64,000 nt of DNA from Candidatus Poribacteria bacterium (GTDB lineage Bacteria > Poribacteria > WGA-4E > WGA-3G), in assembly GCA_022822085.1 (NCBI GenBank), contig JAJECK010000051.1, positions 1 to 64,000 on the forward strand, read 5' to 3'. The notes beneath the pieces were generated by a model. It was not told where the DNA came from and ran no database searches. It saw only the letters and a list, made by a program, of their open reading frames with translations. Shown piece after piece: positions 1-9,620 of this stretch. How positions within the stretch are numbered: position 1 is the first letter of the stretch; the number at the start of each line of letters is the position of its first letter. The position numbers were made by a program, and so were the translations under genes.

Positions 1-81
1 AGCGGCAATGAGATGGAAGAAACCGGGTATCAATGCAGTTCTAAAAATGCGGTGTCTGTTGAAAAATGGTGGCTGGAATAA
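1..81 (+). CDS. C-terminal end of a gene cut by the window edge
   Basis: The first frame is open from base 1 and reads 26 residues to a TAA at 79-81, ending in E-K-W-W-L-E. Only this tail is in the window, so the family cannot be named. It lies on the same strand as the next small open frame. Low confidence: a 26-codon open frame at an edge can occur by chance. Confidence 0.35.
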   Translation, partial: SGNEMEETGYQCSSKNAVSVEKWWLE

Positions 82-175
82 ATATTGGTATCCAGACACA
101 AAAGCCGCATAATCTTTTGTGCAAAAACTTTACACACCCCGCACATGAAATAATTTAGTCGGTTTTCACAAAACT

Positions 176-607
176 TTGATAAATGGATTTGCACACGCCT
201 GGGTATATAAGAGTGGAGCTAATACATTTACAGCGAGTGCCAGCTGCACCGCAGAAGCATGGGGACCAATCGCTTTAAATGAAATGCAATCAGGTTGGTA
301 CGCTATATTAGCGATGGCAGCAGATGACCCAAGGGCTGAGGGTGATCCTGGAGACTTTGAAAACGAGTATTTTGTGAATGATGTTTATGACTGGGTAGGA
401 GACTCCAAAGACCAGGAGAACACTCCGACCGATTTATGGGCTGCCGCTACAGGTATGGGCAACGTATCTCACTACAAGAAGGTTCTTGTTGATCCAAATA
501 ATCCTGACCCTGACCGCAGATGGCGGTGGACTATCCTGTTTCATCAACATGGAGTTGATGGATCGAGATGGCGCGACCAGGCAAACGAAGATGACGTTAA
601 ACAATAG
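176..607 (+). CDS. Hypothetical protein, probably 5'-truncated
   Basis: A 143-residue frame rich in Trp, Asp and Asn and without a signal peptide or membrane segment. I do not recognise the family. The only start available is a TTG at 176; an in-frame TGA lies at 146-148, and no ATG with a ribosome binding site precedes the coding-like stretch. It may therefore be the 3' remnant of a longer secreted protein. A strong hairpin terminator follows 10 bases after the stop, which supports real transcription through this frame. Confidence 0.4.
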   Translation: MINGFAHAWVYKSGANTFTASASCTAEAWGPIALNEMQSGWYAILAMAADDPRAEGDPGDFENEYFVNDVYDWVGDSKDQENTPTDLWAAATGMGNVSHYKKVLVDPNNPDPDRRWRWTILFHQHGVDGSRWRDQANEDDVKQ

Positions 608-617
608 CAACACATAT

Positions 618-645
618 AAGCAGGTAACCATTGGGTTACCTGCTT
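618..645. terminator. Hairpin terminator between converging genes
   Basis: A perfect 12-bp stem (AAGCAGGTAACC paired with GGTTACCTGCTT) closes on a 4-base loop. It sits between the plus-strand frame ending at 607 and the minus-strand AnmK gene ending at 685, so it could serve both directions. Confidence 0.7.
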
Positions 646-684
646 ATTCTATTGGTTCCAGGTTTTCACCTACTATCTGAAATT

Positions 685-1860
685 CTACGGACAAACAAAC
701 TTCCCCAAAACCTTCCTACACGATGCGCCTGTCGCATTTGGAACGTTACTACAATTTCCATGCACCGCCTCATTGGCAAGGATAGCAAACGCAATCGCTT
801 CTTTAGCATCACCAGACATCCCCGTTTCCGATACATCAACAACTAGGATCGGGGCAAACGCATCGGAAAGACCGCGCATCATCAGTGGATTCCGCGCACC
901 ACCGCCGCTCACGTATAGTCCGTCCAACGGAGTTTTTACCATAACATAATCCGCATAGTATTGTGCGATACTTCCCACTGTCAATGCCGTCAACGTTGCA
1001 AGTCCATCATAATCTGAAATATTGTGTTCATGAATTTGTTGCCAGTAGGTGTCGGTAAAGGTTGTACCGAACATCTCGCGTCCTGTTGTTTTCGGTGGTG
1101 TCAATGCAAAAAATGGATGTGAAAGCCATTGCTGTAGTAGTGGTTCACAGATTGTGCCTTGCCTCGCCAGTTCTGAATTTTCATCAAACTGCATTGTCCC
1201 ATCTGTTATCTTTTCTACGCACGCATCCAAAATCATGTTGCCCGGTCCTGTGTCGGATGCATGCACTGCTTCTATACCGCAACCTGCTGGCAGTACTGTC
1301 AGGTTAGCAATGCCACCGATGTTCAAGAGCCCAATTGTTTGTGTGTTGTGATGAAATAGCAAATAATCGATGTATGCGACCAACGGTGCGCCTTCTCCAC
1401 CCGCTGCAACATCTGCCACACGGAAATCCGCGACGGTGGGAATGCCGGTTTCATGGGCAATTACTGCAGGTTCACCAATCTGTAGTGTTGCTGGGACAGG
1501 TGCTTTGGGCATGTGGTGAATCGTTTGCCCGTGCGATCCGATTAAGTCAATTTTTGTCGGTGCTATGCCAACCCTTTCCAACAGTGTCAACACGCTCTTC
1601 GCAAATTGTTGACCTATAACGAAATTCATTGTGCAGATTTCATCAACACGCGCTGTTTCAACGCTGAATAGATCAAATATTCTGGAACGCACCTCATCTG
1701 CATAAGGAAATGTCCCAAACGCTACGAGTTCAATTTCAGTAGTCAGTCCTGACCCTGATACTTCAACAAGTGCGACATCCACGCCATCTGCGGAAGTGCC
1801 GCTCATTAAACCGATGATCAGTTTTTTCTCTTTATGTAGCAGATCAAAAAATGGTTTCAT
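685..1860 (-). CDS. anmK: Anhydro-N-acetylmuramic acid kinase
   Basis: The 391-residue protein has the AnmK signature near its N-terminus (G-L-M-S-G-T-S-A-D-G-V-D, residues 17-28) and the ASKHA-fold motifs L-L-N-I-G-G-I-A-N-L and D-T-G-P-G-N of the family. AnmK opens and phosphorylates 1,6-anhydro-MurNAc released during wall turnover, giving MurNAc-6-phosphate in the cytoplasm. Length matches the usual 360-390. It is the last gene of a minus-strand group with a NamZ-like and an AmiE-like enzyme upstream, which makes a wall-sugar salvage role consistent. No MurQ etherase lies in the window, so the next step must be encoded elsewhere. Confidence 0.93.
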   Translation of the reverse strand: MKPFFDLLHKEKKLIIGLMSGTSADGVDVALVEVSGSGLTTEIELVAFGTFPYADEVRSRIFDLFSVETARVDEICTMNFVIGQQFAKSVLTLLERVGIAPTKIDLIGSHGQTIHHMPKAPVPATLQIGEPAVIAHETGIPTVADFRVADVAAGGEGAPLVAYIDYLLFHHNTQTIGLLNIGGIANLTVLPAGCGIEAVHASDTGPGNMILDACVEKITDGTMQFDENSELARQGTICEPLLQQWLSHPFFALTPPKTTGREMFGTTFTDTYWQQIHEHNISDYDGLATLTALTVGSIAQYYADYVMVKTPLDGLYVSGGGARNPLMMRGLSDAFAPILVVDVSETGMSGDAKEAIAFAILANEAVHGNCSNVPNATGASCRKVLGKFVCP

Positions 1861-1956
1861 ACTATTACCCTCTTGTAGAAGAGGTTTCCAACCCCGATAC
1901 TGACAAATAGCGGAACAAGAATTTGAGTCGCTTCCTACTGAACGCGCCCCGTCCTC

Positions 1957-1982
1957 TGTAGGAGCGATTTCCGAATCGCGAC
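1957..1982 (+). repeat. Dispersed repeat, GTAGGAGCGAT family
   Basis: The intergenic stretch contains TGTAGGAGCGATTTCCGAAT followed by CGCGAC. Related units occur at 27311-27373 and 34350-34480, so this is a dispersed element rather than an operator of the flanking genes. Confidence 0.6.
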
Positions 1983-1999
1983 CCTGAACTAATTACAAA

Positions 2000-3145
2000 C
2001 TAATATAACAGATAGGGTTCTCGTCTTGTCCGAAATTCTTCCGAGATGCCATACCACTCGCCAACAATATCATCATAAGATGTGCCGTCTAACAGAGCCT
2101 GACGGAGCGTTGAACTTCCTGCCAATCTATCAAAATGGTTTTCACGGAATTCAAAATCATTGGGATGTTCATCTATTAATATCCGTAACATCTGGACAGC
2201 AACTTCAACAGATGTCACCTGTTTTCTGTCAGTGATATGTATCGCAACGCCGTGACACACCTCGTCTTTATATTTAGAAAATTGCGGTGTAAACGTAATA
2301 GGACGGAACAGCACACCCGATAACGGATACCCGTTCAACCGATCCACCAAGATATTATTGTCTATCCACGGCGCGCCAATATATTCAAAAGGTTTTGTTG
2401 TGCCTCGTCCTTCACTAACGTTAGTGCCTTCAAATAGACATGTGCCAGGATATAATGTGGCAGTATCAAGCGTTGGCATATTCGGTGAAGGTGGCACCCA
2501 ATGCAATCCTGCCTCGTTATACCACATTTCCCGATGCCATCTCTCCATTTTGGCAATTTTCAACGGAAAATGCAGTCCCTGTTCTGCATGATAGAGCTTT
2601 GCTACTTCACCAATTGTCGTCCCATAGCGCACAGGGATTGGATAAGGACCAACCAGAGATGTGTAATCAATATCTAACGTGGGACCTTCTATGTGAATTC
2701 CACCAATTGGATTTGGACGATCTGCCACAATACACGTAACGGTTTTGACAGATTCCAATGCATTCATTGTCTCAAGTAATGTGCCAAGGTATGTGTAATA
2801 CCGCGCACCTACGTCCTGTATATCGTAGATGATGACATCTAAATTTTTGAGAAGTTCTGTCCAATCCAGTGGTGATGTTCCGTATAGGCTATGGATTTGT
2901 AGGGTGTGTTTTGATTGGTCTTGTTGTAACTTTGCATGTGCTATCTTCACACCGTCCTGTGCTGCACCCCACAAACCATGCTCCGGTGAAAAAAGTGCAA
3001 CCAAATTGGTCTTTTCACTTAGCAATGTTATATTTTGCACCAAGTTTTCATCAACACCGGTATGATTTGTTAGTAAACCGACAGATTTACCTTTGAGCCA
3101 ATCCTGTTTTTCTGTCAATAGTTGGGTGAGACCGAGTTTTATCAT
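2000..3145 (-). CDS. namZ: DUF1343 exo-beta-N-acetylmuramidase (NamZ-like)
   Basis: A 381-residue DUF1343 protein. Family marks include L-L-T-N-H-T-G at residues 24-30, F-S-P-E-H-G near 53 and D-R-P-N-P-I-G-G in the middle. In Bacillus subtilis the family member NamZ releases MurNAc from the non-reducing end of glycan chains. The ATG overlaps the stop of the upstream AmiE-like gene by four bases (ATGA), so the two are probably translationally coupled. I see no convincing signal peptide from the chosen start, so an exported enzyme would need another route or a different start. The neighbourhood (AmiE-like, AnmK) supports peptidoglycan recovery. Confidence 0.88.
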   Translation of the reverse strand: MIKLGLTQLLTEKQDWLKGKSVGLLTNHTGVDENLVQNITLLSEKTNLVALFSPEHGLWGAAQDGVKIAHAKLQQDQSKHTLQIHSLYGTSPLDWTELLKNLDVIIYDIQDVGARYYTYLGTLLETMNALESVKTVTCIVADRPNPIGGIHIEGPTLDIDYTSLVGPYPIPVRYGTTIGEVAKLYHAEQGLHFPLKIAKMERWHREMWYNEAGLHWVPPSPNMPTLDTATLYPGTCLFEGTNVSEGRGTTKPFEYIGAPWIDNNILVDRLNGYPLSGVLFRPITFTPQFSKYKDEVCHGVAIHITDRKQVTSVEVAVQMLRILIDEHPNDFEFRENHFDRLAGSSTLRQALLDGTSYDDIVGEWYGISEEFRTRREPYLLY

Positions 3146-4200
3146 TCAAAGACAATCCTATGAAATTGGTTGCGACATTCAATGATGCCAGTACGTTGTG
3201 CATCTGGATGAACTCGATTTGTCAAAAGGATAGCAGCCAAACCTTTTTCAAGATCAATCCGTATTGAGGTGCCTGTGAATCCTGTATGATACATCGATCC
3301 ATCAGCAAGGATATGCCAACCGATACTCCGCTGTTCTGAAGCGTCAGGCGGTGTGTGTGGTGTTGCTAATGCCTGGGCACTGGCAGGGGATATCAGAGGA
3401 TCCCCATCCTGTAGAAGCATCTGACAGAAGGAGATAAGATCTCTCGCATTGGAAAACAGTCCGGCATTACCGGAAACGCCACCAAGGTAATTGGCATTTT
3501 CATCGTGGACTTCTCCAAGAATTACACCTTCACGCCAGTCGTGTCCCTTATAATAGCGACCGTGCTGCCCAGAATTGACCATCCTGCGTTCATAACTGTT
3601 TGAGTCTTCCGTTGCTGCACAGTTATCGTGTGTCTGCGGTATCGGATTGTATGTCGTGCGGTTCATTCCAAGCGGTTTGAAGATTACGTTATGTGCTAAA
3701 TCATCTAAAGCCTCACCTGTGATCGTAGAGATAAGTTTTCCCATCAGAATATACCCTAAACAACTATAAGTCACTTTTTCGCCAGGTGTGGTTTCAAGCG
3801 GCATGTTACCCAAATGTTGGACGACATTATCTGGAGATGTTGTTTCAATATAAAGCGGTTTCCATGCCGGTAATCCAGACGTATGAATAAGAAGTTGACG
3901 ACACGTAATGTGCGGTTGTTTGAATTCGGGTAGGTATGTTTGGACAGGTGCATCTAACGATAACTTCCCAGATTCCAACAACTGCATAGTCAACGTTCCA
4001 ATGACGATCGGTTTTGTTAGGGATGCCAGGTCAAACAAAGTGTCGGGTAGCATCGGTGCTTGCTTCGGTGTAATGATACGATCACCGAACGCTGCGTGGT
4101 AAATAACCGTACCTTTTTTGAGGATAGCGACAACTGCACCGGGGAATATCTGTTCCGATATTTTCTGTTCAATAAGTGTTGAAATTGCTTGGACATTCAT
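3142..4200 (-). CDS. Class C beta-lactamase-fold serine hydrolase, AmiE-like
   Basis: A 352-residue penicillin-binding/beta-lactamase-fold hydrolase. The S-x-x-K nucleophile motif reads L-A-S-L-T-K-P near residue 60, the second-motif Tyr is in Y-S-C-L-G-Y near 145, and the third motif is H-T-G-F-T-G near 312. The family includes esterases, D-amino-acid peptidases and the B. subtilis amidase AmiE. AmiE lies beside NamZ and NagZ in B. subtilis, so the adjacency here points to MurNAc-L-Ala amidase activity. No signal peptide is evident. The gene diverges from dnaE across a 247-base gap. The family is certain; the exact substrate is inferred from context. Confidence 0.8.
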   Translation of the reverse strand: MNVQAISTLIEQKISEQIFPGAVVAILKKGTVIYHAAFGDRIITPKQAPMLPDTLFDLASLTKPIVIGTLTMQLLESGKLSLDAPVQTYLPEFKQPHITCRQLLIHTSGLPAWKPLYIETTSPDNVVQHLGNMPLETTPGEKVTYSCLGYILMGKLISTITGEALDDLAHNVIFKPLGMNRTTYNPIPQTHDNCAATEDSNSYERRMVNSGQHGRYYKGHDWREGVILGEVHDENANYLGGVSGNAGLFSNARDLISFCQMLLQDGDPLISPASAQALATPHTPPDASEQRSIGWHILADGSMYHTGFTGTSIRIDLEKGLAAILLTNRVHPDAQRTGIIECRNQFHRIVFE

Positions 4201-4359
4201 TATCCATGAGTCTATCCTATTTTTAAGGCGATGTCAATAGGTCCGTAGATTATAGCAAGTTATTTAGTTTTGAGAATTTTCCATAATAGAGGTTTGCTGA
4301 AATAATTTAATATCTTACACTAAATTACAAAATTTCGTGGTGTATATTTACCTTTTTTC

Positions 4360-4368
4360 TGCTATAAT
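4360..4368 (+). promoter_or_regulatory. Extended -10 promoter element of dnaE
   Basis: The sequence TGCTATAAT is a perfect -10 hexamer with the extended TGn motif, 80 bases before the dnaE start. No good -35 hexamer is seen at 16-18 bases upstream, as is usual for extended -10 promoters. Confidence 0.45.
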
Positions 4369-4447
4369 TTAGTTAGGCAAATTTGTTGAAATACAAACCG
4401 AATTTCTATCGTAATTTTTATTAATAAACTTACCAACAGGAGAAACC

Positions 4448-7400
4448 ATGTCTTCCGAATTTGTTCATTTACACAACCACAGCGAGTATAGCCTGCTTGA
4501 CGGAGCATGCCGAATTTCAGATATGATAGAGTGGGCAGTAGAAAATAGCGCACCCGCTGTTGCACTCACCGACCACGGCAATATGTTCGGGGCATGGGAG
4601 TTTTACACCAAAGCAAAAGAGGCAGGTGTAAATCCAATCGTCGGGTGTGAGGTATACGTTGCCCCCGGTAGTCGCGAAAAACGCGGAAAAGACCAAGGCA
4701 GTCCTTACCATCTCACGCTTCTCGTAGAGAATGCAATTGGTTACCGAAACCTACTTGAATTGGTGTCACGTGGATACACAGAAGGGTTTTATAGTAAACC
4801 GCGCATTGACATGGAAATCTTACGTGAACACCGCGAAGGGATTATCGCACTGACAGGATGTATCCAAGGACAAGTCCCGCAACTCCTCTGTTCAGACAAG
4901 CGAGAGGAAGGTATTCAAAACTTCAAAACGTTGATTGATATAATGGGTCCCCGCAACCTCTACGTTGAAGTGCAAAATCACTACATTGACAAGGAACTTC
5001 AGGCATACCCGATTATGGTCGAATTGGCAAAAGAATTTGAACTGCCACTCGTCGGTACAAATGATTGCCACTATCTGCGTAAATCTGACCATCATATGCA
5101 CGATGTACTGCTTTGCATTCAAACAAAGAAAACCGTCAACGAACAGGATAGAATGCGGTTTGACAATCATTTTTACTTTAAAGATATTGACGAAATGCGG
5201 GAGGTCCTAAAGGATTTTCCCCCCGAAGCCATTAGTAACACACTTGAAATCGCTAATCGGTGCAATCTGGAATTGGACTATGGCGAAAGCGTCATGCCGA
5301 AATATGAGGTGCCAGAGGGATATACGAATGAGAGTTACCTAAAGGAACTCTGTTATCAAGGTTTGCGTGAAAAATTGAGCGGTGAACTCTCCACGGAAGT
5401 CCAGCAACGGTTGGAGCATGAACTTGATATTATCAATCAGACCGGTTACCCAGGCTATTTCCTGATTGTATGGGATTACGTGAAATATGCTAATAAGCAA
5501 GGATATCCACTTTCCGCACGCGGTTCCGCTGCCGGTAGTCTTGTGCTATACGCACTTGATGTCATAGCCTTCAATCCGATGGATTATGACTGTCTCTTTG
5601 AAAGGTTTTTGAACCTTGAGCGAATTAGTCCACCTGATATTGATATTGACTTTGCAGACCGTGCACGAGACCACGTTATTGAGTATCTCGTTAATAAATA
5701 CGGACACGATTCTGTTGGCAAAGTCGCCACTTTTTCTACTTTAGGCGCGAAAGGTTCTATTAAAGATGTCGGCCGGGCACTTGATGTACCGCTTGAAAAT
5801 GTCAATAAGTTAACGCAATTAATTCCAAACATACCAGGCATTTCTATTGATGATGTATTGGAACAGGTCCCAGATTTTCGAGAACTTGCTGAGCAACCAG
5901 AAAACAAAGAATTGATGGACCTCAGCCTGGCTGTTGAAGGTATGAAACGGCACGTCTCTTGTCACGCCTCTGCTATTGTTGTATCAAACGGTAAACTCAC
6001 AGATTTTGCCCCGCTTTTCAAGGATAAACATGATCAGGTCGCAACACAGTTTGAACACAAAACCGTTGAAAATGTGGGTATCGTCAAATTCGATTTCCTC
6101 GGTTTACGTAGTCTTACTGAGATTTATGATTGCCTCCAAATGGTTAAGACGAATCATGGGGTGGACATCAAATTAGACAGCATCCCGTTTGATGATGATA
6201 AAACCTTTTCTGTTATCAGTAGAGGACTACTCGCTGGTTTGTTCCAGCTTGAAACTTCTCCTGGTATGTATAGGGTTGTTACACAACTTAAAACGAATAA
6301 TTTTAAGGAATTTTCGGCGATTCCCGCACTCTATCGTCCGGGGCCATTAGAAAGCGGCATGATGCAACAGTTTATTGATCGTAAAAATAAATTGGAAGAA
6401 GTGGAATATATGCATCCGTCGCTTGAGAATGCTCTTAAAAATACTTATGGTGTGTGTGTTTATCAGGAACAGGTGATGCAAATTGCACGGGATATGGCTG
6501 GATTTACGATGGGGGAGGCGGATGTCCTGCGCGATGCGATGGGGAAAAAGAAAGAAAAATTACTTAAGGAACAACGACCGAAATTCATTGAAGGAGCGGT
6601 GAAAAACGGGATAGCTGAGGACGAAGCGGAAATGGTGTACGATCAACTTGAACCATTCAGCAGGTACGCCTTCAATAAATCACATTCTGTCGCTTATGCT
6701 ATGTTAGGCTACCGCATGGCATATTTAAAAACACACTATCCTCATGAATTCATGGCTGCGATGATGACTGGTGAGTCCGGCGACTCCGACAAAATCACAC
6801 GTTATCGCGCTGAATGTGCAAAACTTGCCGATTTCCTTGAGGTGGAAATCAACCTGCTGCCACCTGATGTCAACATCAGTAATAAAGATTTCACGGTTGA
6901 TGGTAATGATATCTGCTTCGGGCTTGTCGCTGTGAAAGGTGCTGGTGAAGGGGCAATAGAGGGAATCGTGGACGCTCGAAATGAAGGTGGCACATTCACA
7001 TCGTTACAAGACTTCTGTGAACGCGTAGATACAAAGGCAGTTAATAAACGTGCCATTGAAGCACTTATTCTCTGTGGTGCATTCGATTCGCTTGAAAGCA
7101 ATCGGGCACAACTCCTGACGAACTTACCAAGTGTTTTAAAAATCTCACAGAGTGCTCAAGCAGAACGCGAACGCGGTCAGATGAATCTCTTTGGGGACGC
7201 AGCTGAAATACCTATTACACCTATAACGCTAACAGGTGTGGATGACTATGAACCGCTTGAACGGCTTAAGCTTGAAAAACAGCAGCTCGGATTTTATGTT
7301 TCTGGACACCCACTTCAAGAATATACAGACATTATCAATTACTATACATCGGCAACTACCCAAACTCTTGGAGCACACCCAGTGGAGACCACAGTTTCTG

Positions 7401-7990
7401 TGGCAGGAATGATAACGGAAGTAAAAAATCTCACCACGAAGAAAGGGGACTCTATGGCAGTTATCGGTTTTGAGGACCTTGAAGGTTCAATTGAGGTAGT
7501 CGTTTTTCCAGAAGCATATAAAAATGCAGGCGATCTCTTTGAAGGAAGGATAGTCTGGATTGAAGGGCCTGTCAAACTCAATCAGAACGGTAGAAACCGC
7601 AATACTGATGATGAGGAGACTGAACAGGAACAACGGCAAATACAAGCAGACGAAATTGTGGATTTAGAAACTGTCCCAGATCAACAGACAACTGCAGTTG
7701 AGGTTACAGTTCCTGAAACCGGTATTGAAAATCTTGATAAACTGAAGTCTCTCAAAGAAATCGCCATTGCGAACAAGGGGGATTTGCACTTAATTCTGCG
7801 CCTCATGACACCGCAACACGGAGAAGTCATCGTTTGTTGTAGTTCTCAGTATAAAATTGCAGATAATGACTCAGTTTTCAAACAGGTGGAAGACCTGTTT
7901 GGTGAAAATTGCATCAAACGTAGCAATCGCACTAAGCAAAAACCGAAAAAGAAAAATGGGAACCGTAATTCGAGATTTAATTATGTATAG
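4448..7990 (+). CDS. dnaE: DNA polymerase III alpha subunit
   Basis: The 1180-residue replicative polymerase of the DnaE type. An N-terminal PHP domain starts with H-L-H-N-H-S-E-Y-S-L-L-D. The catalytic palm has P-D-I-D-I-D-F-A-D (about residue 397) and the F-N-K-S-H-S-V-A-Y region near 745. A tandem helix-hairpin-helix and a C-terminal OB-fold region follow (about 985-1040), then an acidic linker and a basic tail rich in Lys, Arg and Asn. An AGGAG sits 5 bases before the ATG. Length fits the family. It is a housekeeping gene and anchors the region as chromosomal. Confidence 0.97.
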   Translation: MSSEFVHLHNHSEYSLLDGACRISDMIEWAVENSAPAVALTDHGNMFGAWEFYTKAKEAGVNPIVGCEVYVAPGSREKRGKDQGSPYHLTLLVENAIGYRNLLELVSRGYTEGFYSKPRIDMEILREHREGIIALTGCIQGQVPQLLCSDKREEGIQNFKTLIDIMGPRNLYVEVQNHYIDKELQAYPIMVELAKEFELPLVGTNDCHYLRKSDHHMHDVLLCIQTKKTVNEQDRMRFDNHFYFKDIDEMREVLKDFPPEAISNTLEIANRCNLELDYGESVMPKYEVPEGYTNESYLKELCYQGLREKLSGELSTEVQQRLEHELDIINQTGYPGYFLIVWDYVKYANKQGYPLSARGSAAGSLVLYALDVIAFNPMDYDCLFERFLNLERISPPDIDIDFADRARDHVIEYLVNKYGHDSVGKVATFSTLGAKGSIKDVGRALDVPLENVNKLTQLIPNIPGISIDDVLEQVPDFRELAEQPENKELMDLSLAVEGMKRHVSCHASAIVVSNGKLTDFAPLFKDKHDQVATQFEHKTVENVGIVKFDFLGLRSLTEIYDCLQMVKTNHGVDIKLDSIPFDDDKTFSVISRGLLAGLFQLETSPGMYRVVTQLKTNNFKEFSAIPALYRPGPLESGMMQQFIDRKNKLEEVEYMHPSLENALKNTYGVCVYQEQVMQIARDMAGFTMGEADVLRDAMGKKKEKLLKEQRPKFIEGAVKNGIAEDEAEMVYDQLEPFSRYAFNKSHSVAYAMLGYRMAYLKTHYPHEFMAAMMTGESGDSDKITRYRAECAKLADFLEVEINLLPPDVNISNKDFTVDGNDICFGLVAVKGAGEGAIEGIVDARNEGGTFTSLQDFCERVDTKAVNKRAIEALILCGAFDSLESNRAQLLTNLPSVLKISQSAQAERERGQMNLFGDAAEIPITPITLTGVDDYEPLERLKLEKQQLGFYVSGHPLQEYTDIINYYTSATTQTLGAHPVETTVSVAGMITEVKNLTTKKGDSMAVIGFEDLEGSIEVVVFPEAYKNAGDLFEGRIVWIEGPVKLNQNGRNRNTDDEETEQEQRQIQADEIVDLETVPDQQTTAVEVTVPETGIENLDKLKSLKEIAIANKGDLHLILRLMTPQHGEVIVCCSSQYKIADNDSVFKQVEDLFGENCIKRSNRTKQKPKKKNGNRNSRFNYV

Positions 7991-8069
7991 TTCGTTGTAT
8001 TGAAAATGTGTTTGATGCTGTTCGATCAATATGATAATATGGAAGAAGTCCGTCTGCAGGAGGGCAAGA

Positions 8070-8930
8070 ATGCCGCACATTTGGAGAAAAGAATACAAAG
8101 ACCGCAATAGAATCCTTGATAAATTCTACACAAAACAAGAAGCAGTCAAAAGGTGTTTAGATGAAGTCCATAAATTACCTTACAAATATGATTGCGTGAT
8201 AGAACCTGCTGCGGGGGATGGTGCTTTCTATAGAAATATAGAACATGATACCAAAATAGGAATTGATATTGATCCGCAACATCATGAGATTATCAAAGGT
8301 GACTGGTTCAATTATAAAATTAGTGAAGCGTTTGAGCGAGTATTAGTTGTAGGAAATCCTCCGTTTGGTCAATATCAGAAACTGTCTTCAAAATTTATAT
8401 CGCATGCCATCTCATTTCGTAATGTCCAAACAATTGCCTTTATTTTACCAGATGTTTATAGAAAACATACACGGCAAAAGATATTGCCATATAATTGGAG
8501 AATAGTCTCCATCACTGAATTAGGAAGGGATTGTTTTACATTAGAAGGGAAGGACTATCATGTGCCCGCAAGTTTTTTCATATTTGATAAATCAGAAGGA
8601 AAAGATTTAAGAGTTAATCCTAATGCCTATACAGAAACTAATGATTTTAAATTCTCCAATAAAGACGATTTTGACATATTTGTATTTGGTGCTGCTCCAA
8701 GAAGAATTACAAAAAATCCGACATCAAACAATAGAGGCTACTTCCTTAAGTCAAAAATTCCAGTAGAAGATTTGATGTCTAAAATCCAAGCAGTTGATTG
8801 GAATGGAAATTCTTGTGCAAACGGTGGTGTATATTGGTTAACAAAATTTGAATTTTTGGAACAATATATAAAATGCCATGAACCAGACAGAACTAAAGAA
8901 ACTCAGAGTAATTTGTTTGATCTCTTTTAG
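8070..8930 (+). CDS. DNA adenine methyltransferase of a restriction-modification pair
   Basis: A 286-residue SAM-dependent methyltransferase. Motif I is E-P-A-A-G-D-G-A-F and the catalytic motif IV is N-P-P-F-G-Q, typical of N6-adenine (or N4-cytosine) enzymes. The frame is open further upstream to 8031, but an AGGAGG at 8058-8063 sits 6 bases before the ATG at 8070, so I place the start there. A restriction endonuclease-like gene follows 45 bases downstream (from its likely ATG at 8976), giving a type II module. Base composition is more AT-rich than the flanking dnaE and aldo/keto reductase genes, which suggests transfer. The target sequence cannot be read from the protein. Confidence 0.82.
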   Translation: MPHIWRKEYKDRNRILDKFYTKQEAVKRCLDEVHKLPYKYDCVIEPAAGDGAFYRNIEHDTKIGIDIDPQHHEIIKGDWFNYKISEAFERVLVVGNPPFGQYQKLSSKFISHAISFRNVQTIAFILPDVYRKHTRQKILPYNWRIVSITELGRDCFTLEGKDYHVPASFFIFDKSEGKDLRVNPNAYTETNDFKFSNKDDFDIFVFGAAPRRITKNPTSNNRGYFLKSKIPVEDLMSKIQAVDWNGNSCANGGVYWLTKFEFLEQYIKCHEPDRTKETQSNLFDLF

Positions 8931-8996
8931 CGCAAATGTGTGAAAAAACTGTCTACATCTTCACCAGTAAATGCCATGAATCAGACAGAACTAAAG
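8871..8996 (+). repeat. 28-bp direct repeat at the methyltransferase/endonuclease junction
   Basis: Copies at 8871-8898 and 8969-8996 match at 27 of 28 bases. The first is read within the methyltransferase C-terminus (K-C-H-E-P-D-R-T-K). The second is read in another frame at the endonuclease start (N-A-M-N-Q-T-E-L-K). This looks like a duplication that resolved an ancestral overlap of the two genes. Confidence 0.85.
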
Positions 8997-9557
8997 CAAA
9001 CGATAGATTACATCTTAAACAACGTAGATGAAAGTAGAAAAGTAAAGAATTGTGCATTTGCTATTAGGAAGGAATTAATTGATTTAACCCTTGGACAAGT
9101 GATTTCTGAACAAGAATTTTACAAGATAAGTAGTGTTCTGCTCTCACAATCAAGAAGTCCTTTGTGGCAAAACTATTTCATAAAAAAGTATGATTGTGAA
9201 AGAGTTAGTAAAGATGAGGATAGAGGAGATTTCAAAAAGAACGACAGATATTATGAATTTAAAAGTTCTGGCTATAACCAAGACAATGCTGCTCATATTG
9301 TTCAAATTAGACCGTGGCAGGAATGCGATTACATTATTCAGTCAATTTCTGATGATGGGGCAACCACATTTATTCTAACGAAAGCAGAAATGGTGTTAGA
9401 AATGGAAAAACTCAAAGCCTCTGTCGCACATGTAGCCAGAAGATCTTCGACAGATAATAAAAAAATAGAATACAGAATGACTCTAAAAAGAAATTCCGCG
9501 GATTGGGATAGATGGATTAGCAACTATCGCAAAGAGGATGATATTTTTCAATCGTGA
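8976..9557 (+). CDS. Probable type II restriction endonuclease
   Basis: The protein is 193 residues from the ATG at 8976; the frame also opens with a GTG at 8940. A PD-(D/E)xK-like core is visible: G-D-F-K-K-N-D-R-Y-Y-E-F-K, with the acidic residue and the E-x-K pair on adjacent strands. It follows the adenine methyltransferase on the same strand, which is the main reason for calling it the cognate endonuclease. I prefer the 8976 start because the stretch before it is partly duplicated DNA from the methyltransferase end. Recognition site and exact family are unknown. Confidence 0.68.
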   Translation: MNQTELKQTIDYILNNVDESRKVKNCAFAIRKELIDLTLGQVISEQEFYKISSVLLSQSRSPLWQNYFIKKYDCERVSKDEDRGDFKKNDRYYEFKSSGYNQDNAAHIVQIRPWQECDYIIQSISDDGATTFILTKAEMVLEMEKLKASVAHVARRSSTDNKKIEYRMTLKRNSADWDRWISNYRKEDDIFQS

Positions 9558-9620
9558 AACAGAATGAAAGAAAAGATAAAGGTATGTTCAAGTTCACAAC
9601 TACTAATTGGGTGACTTTTT

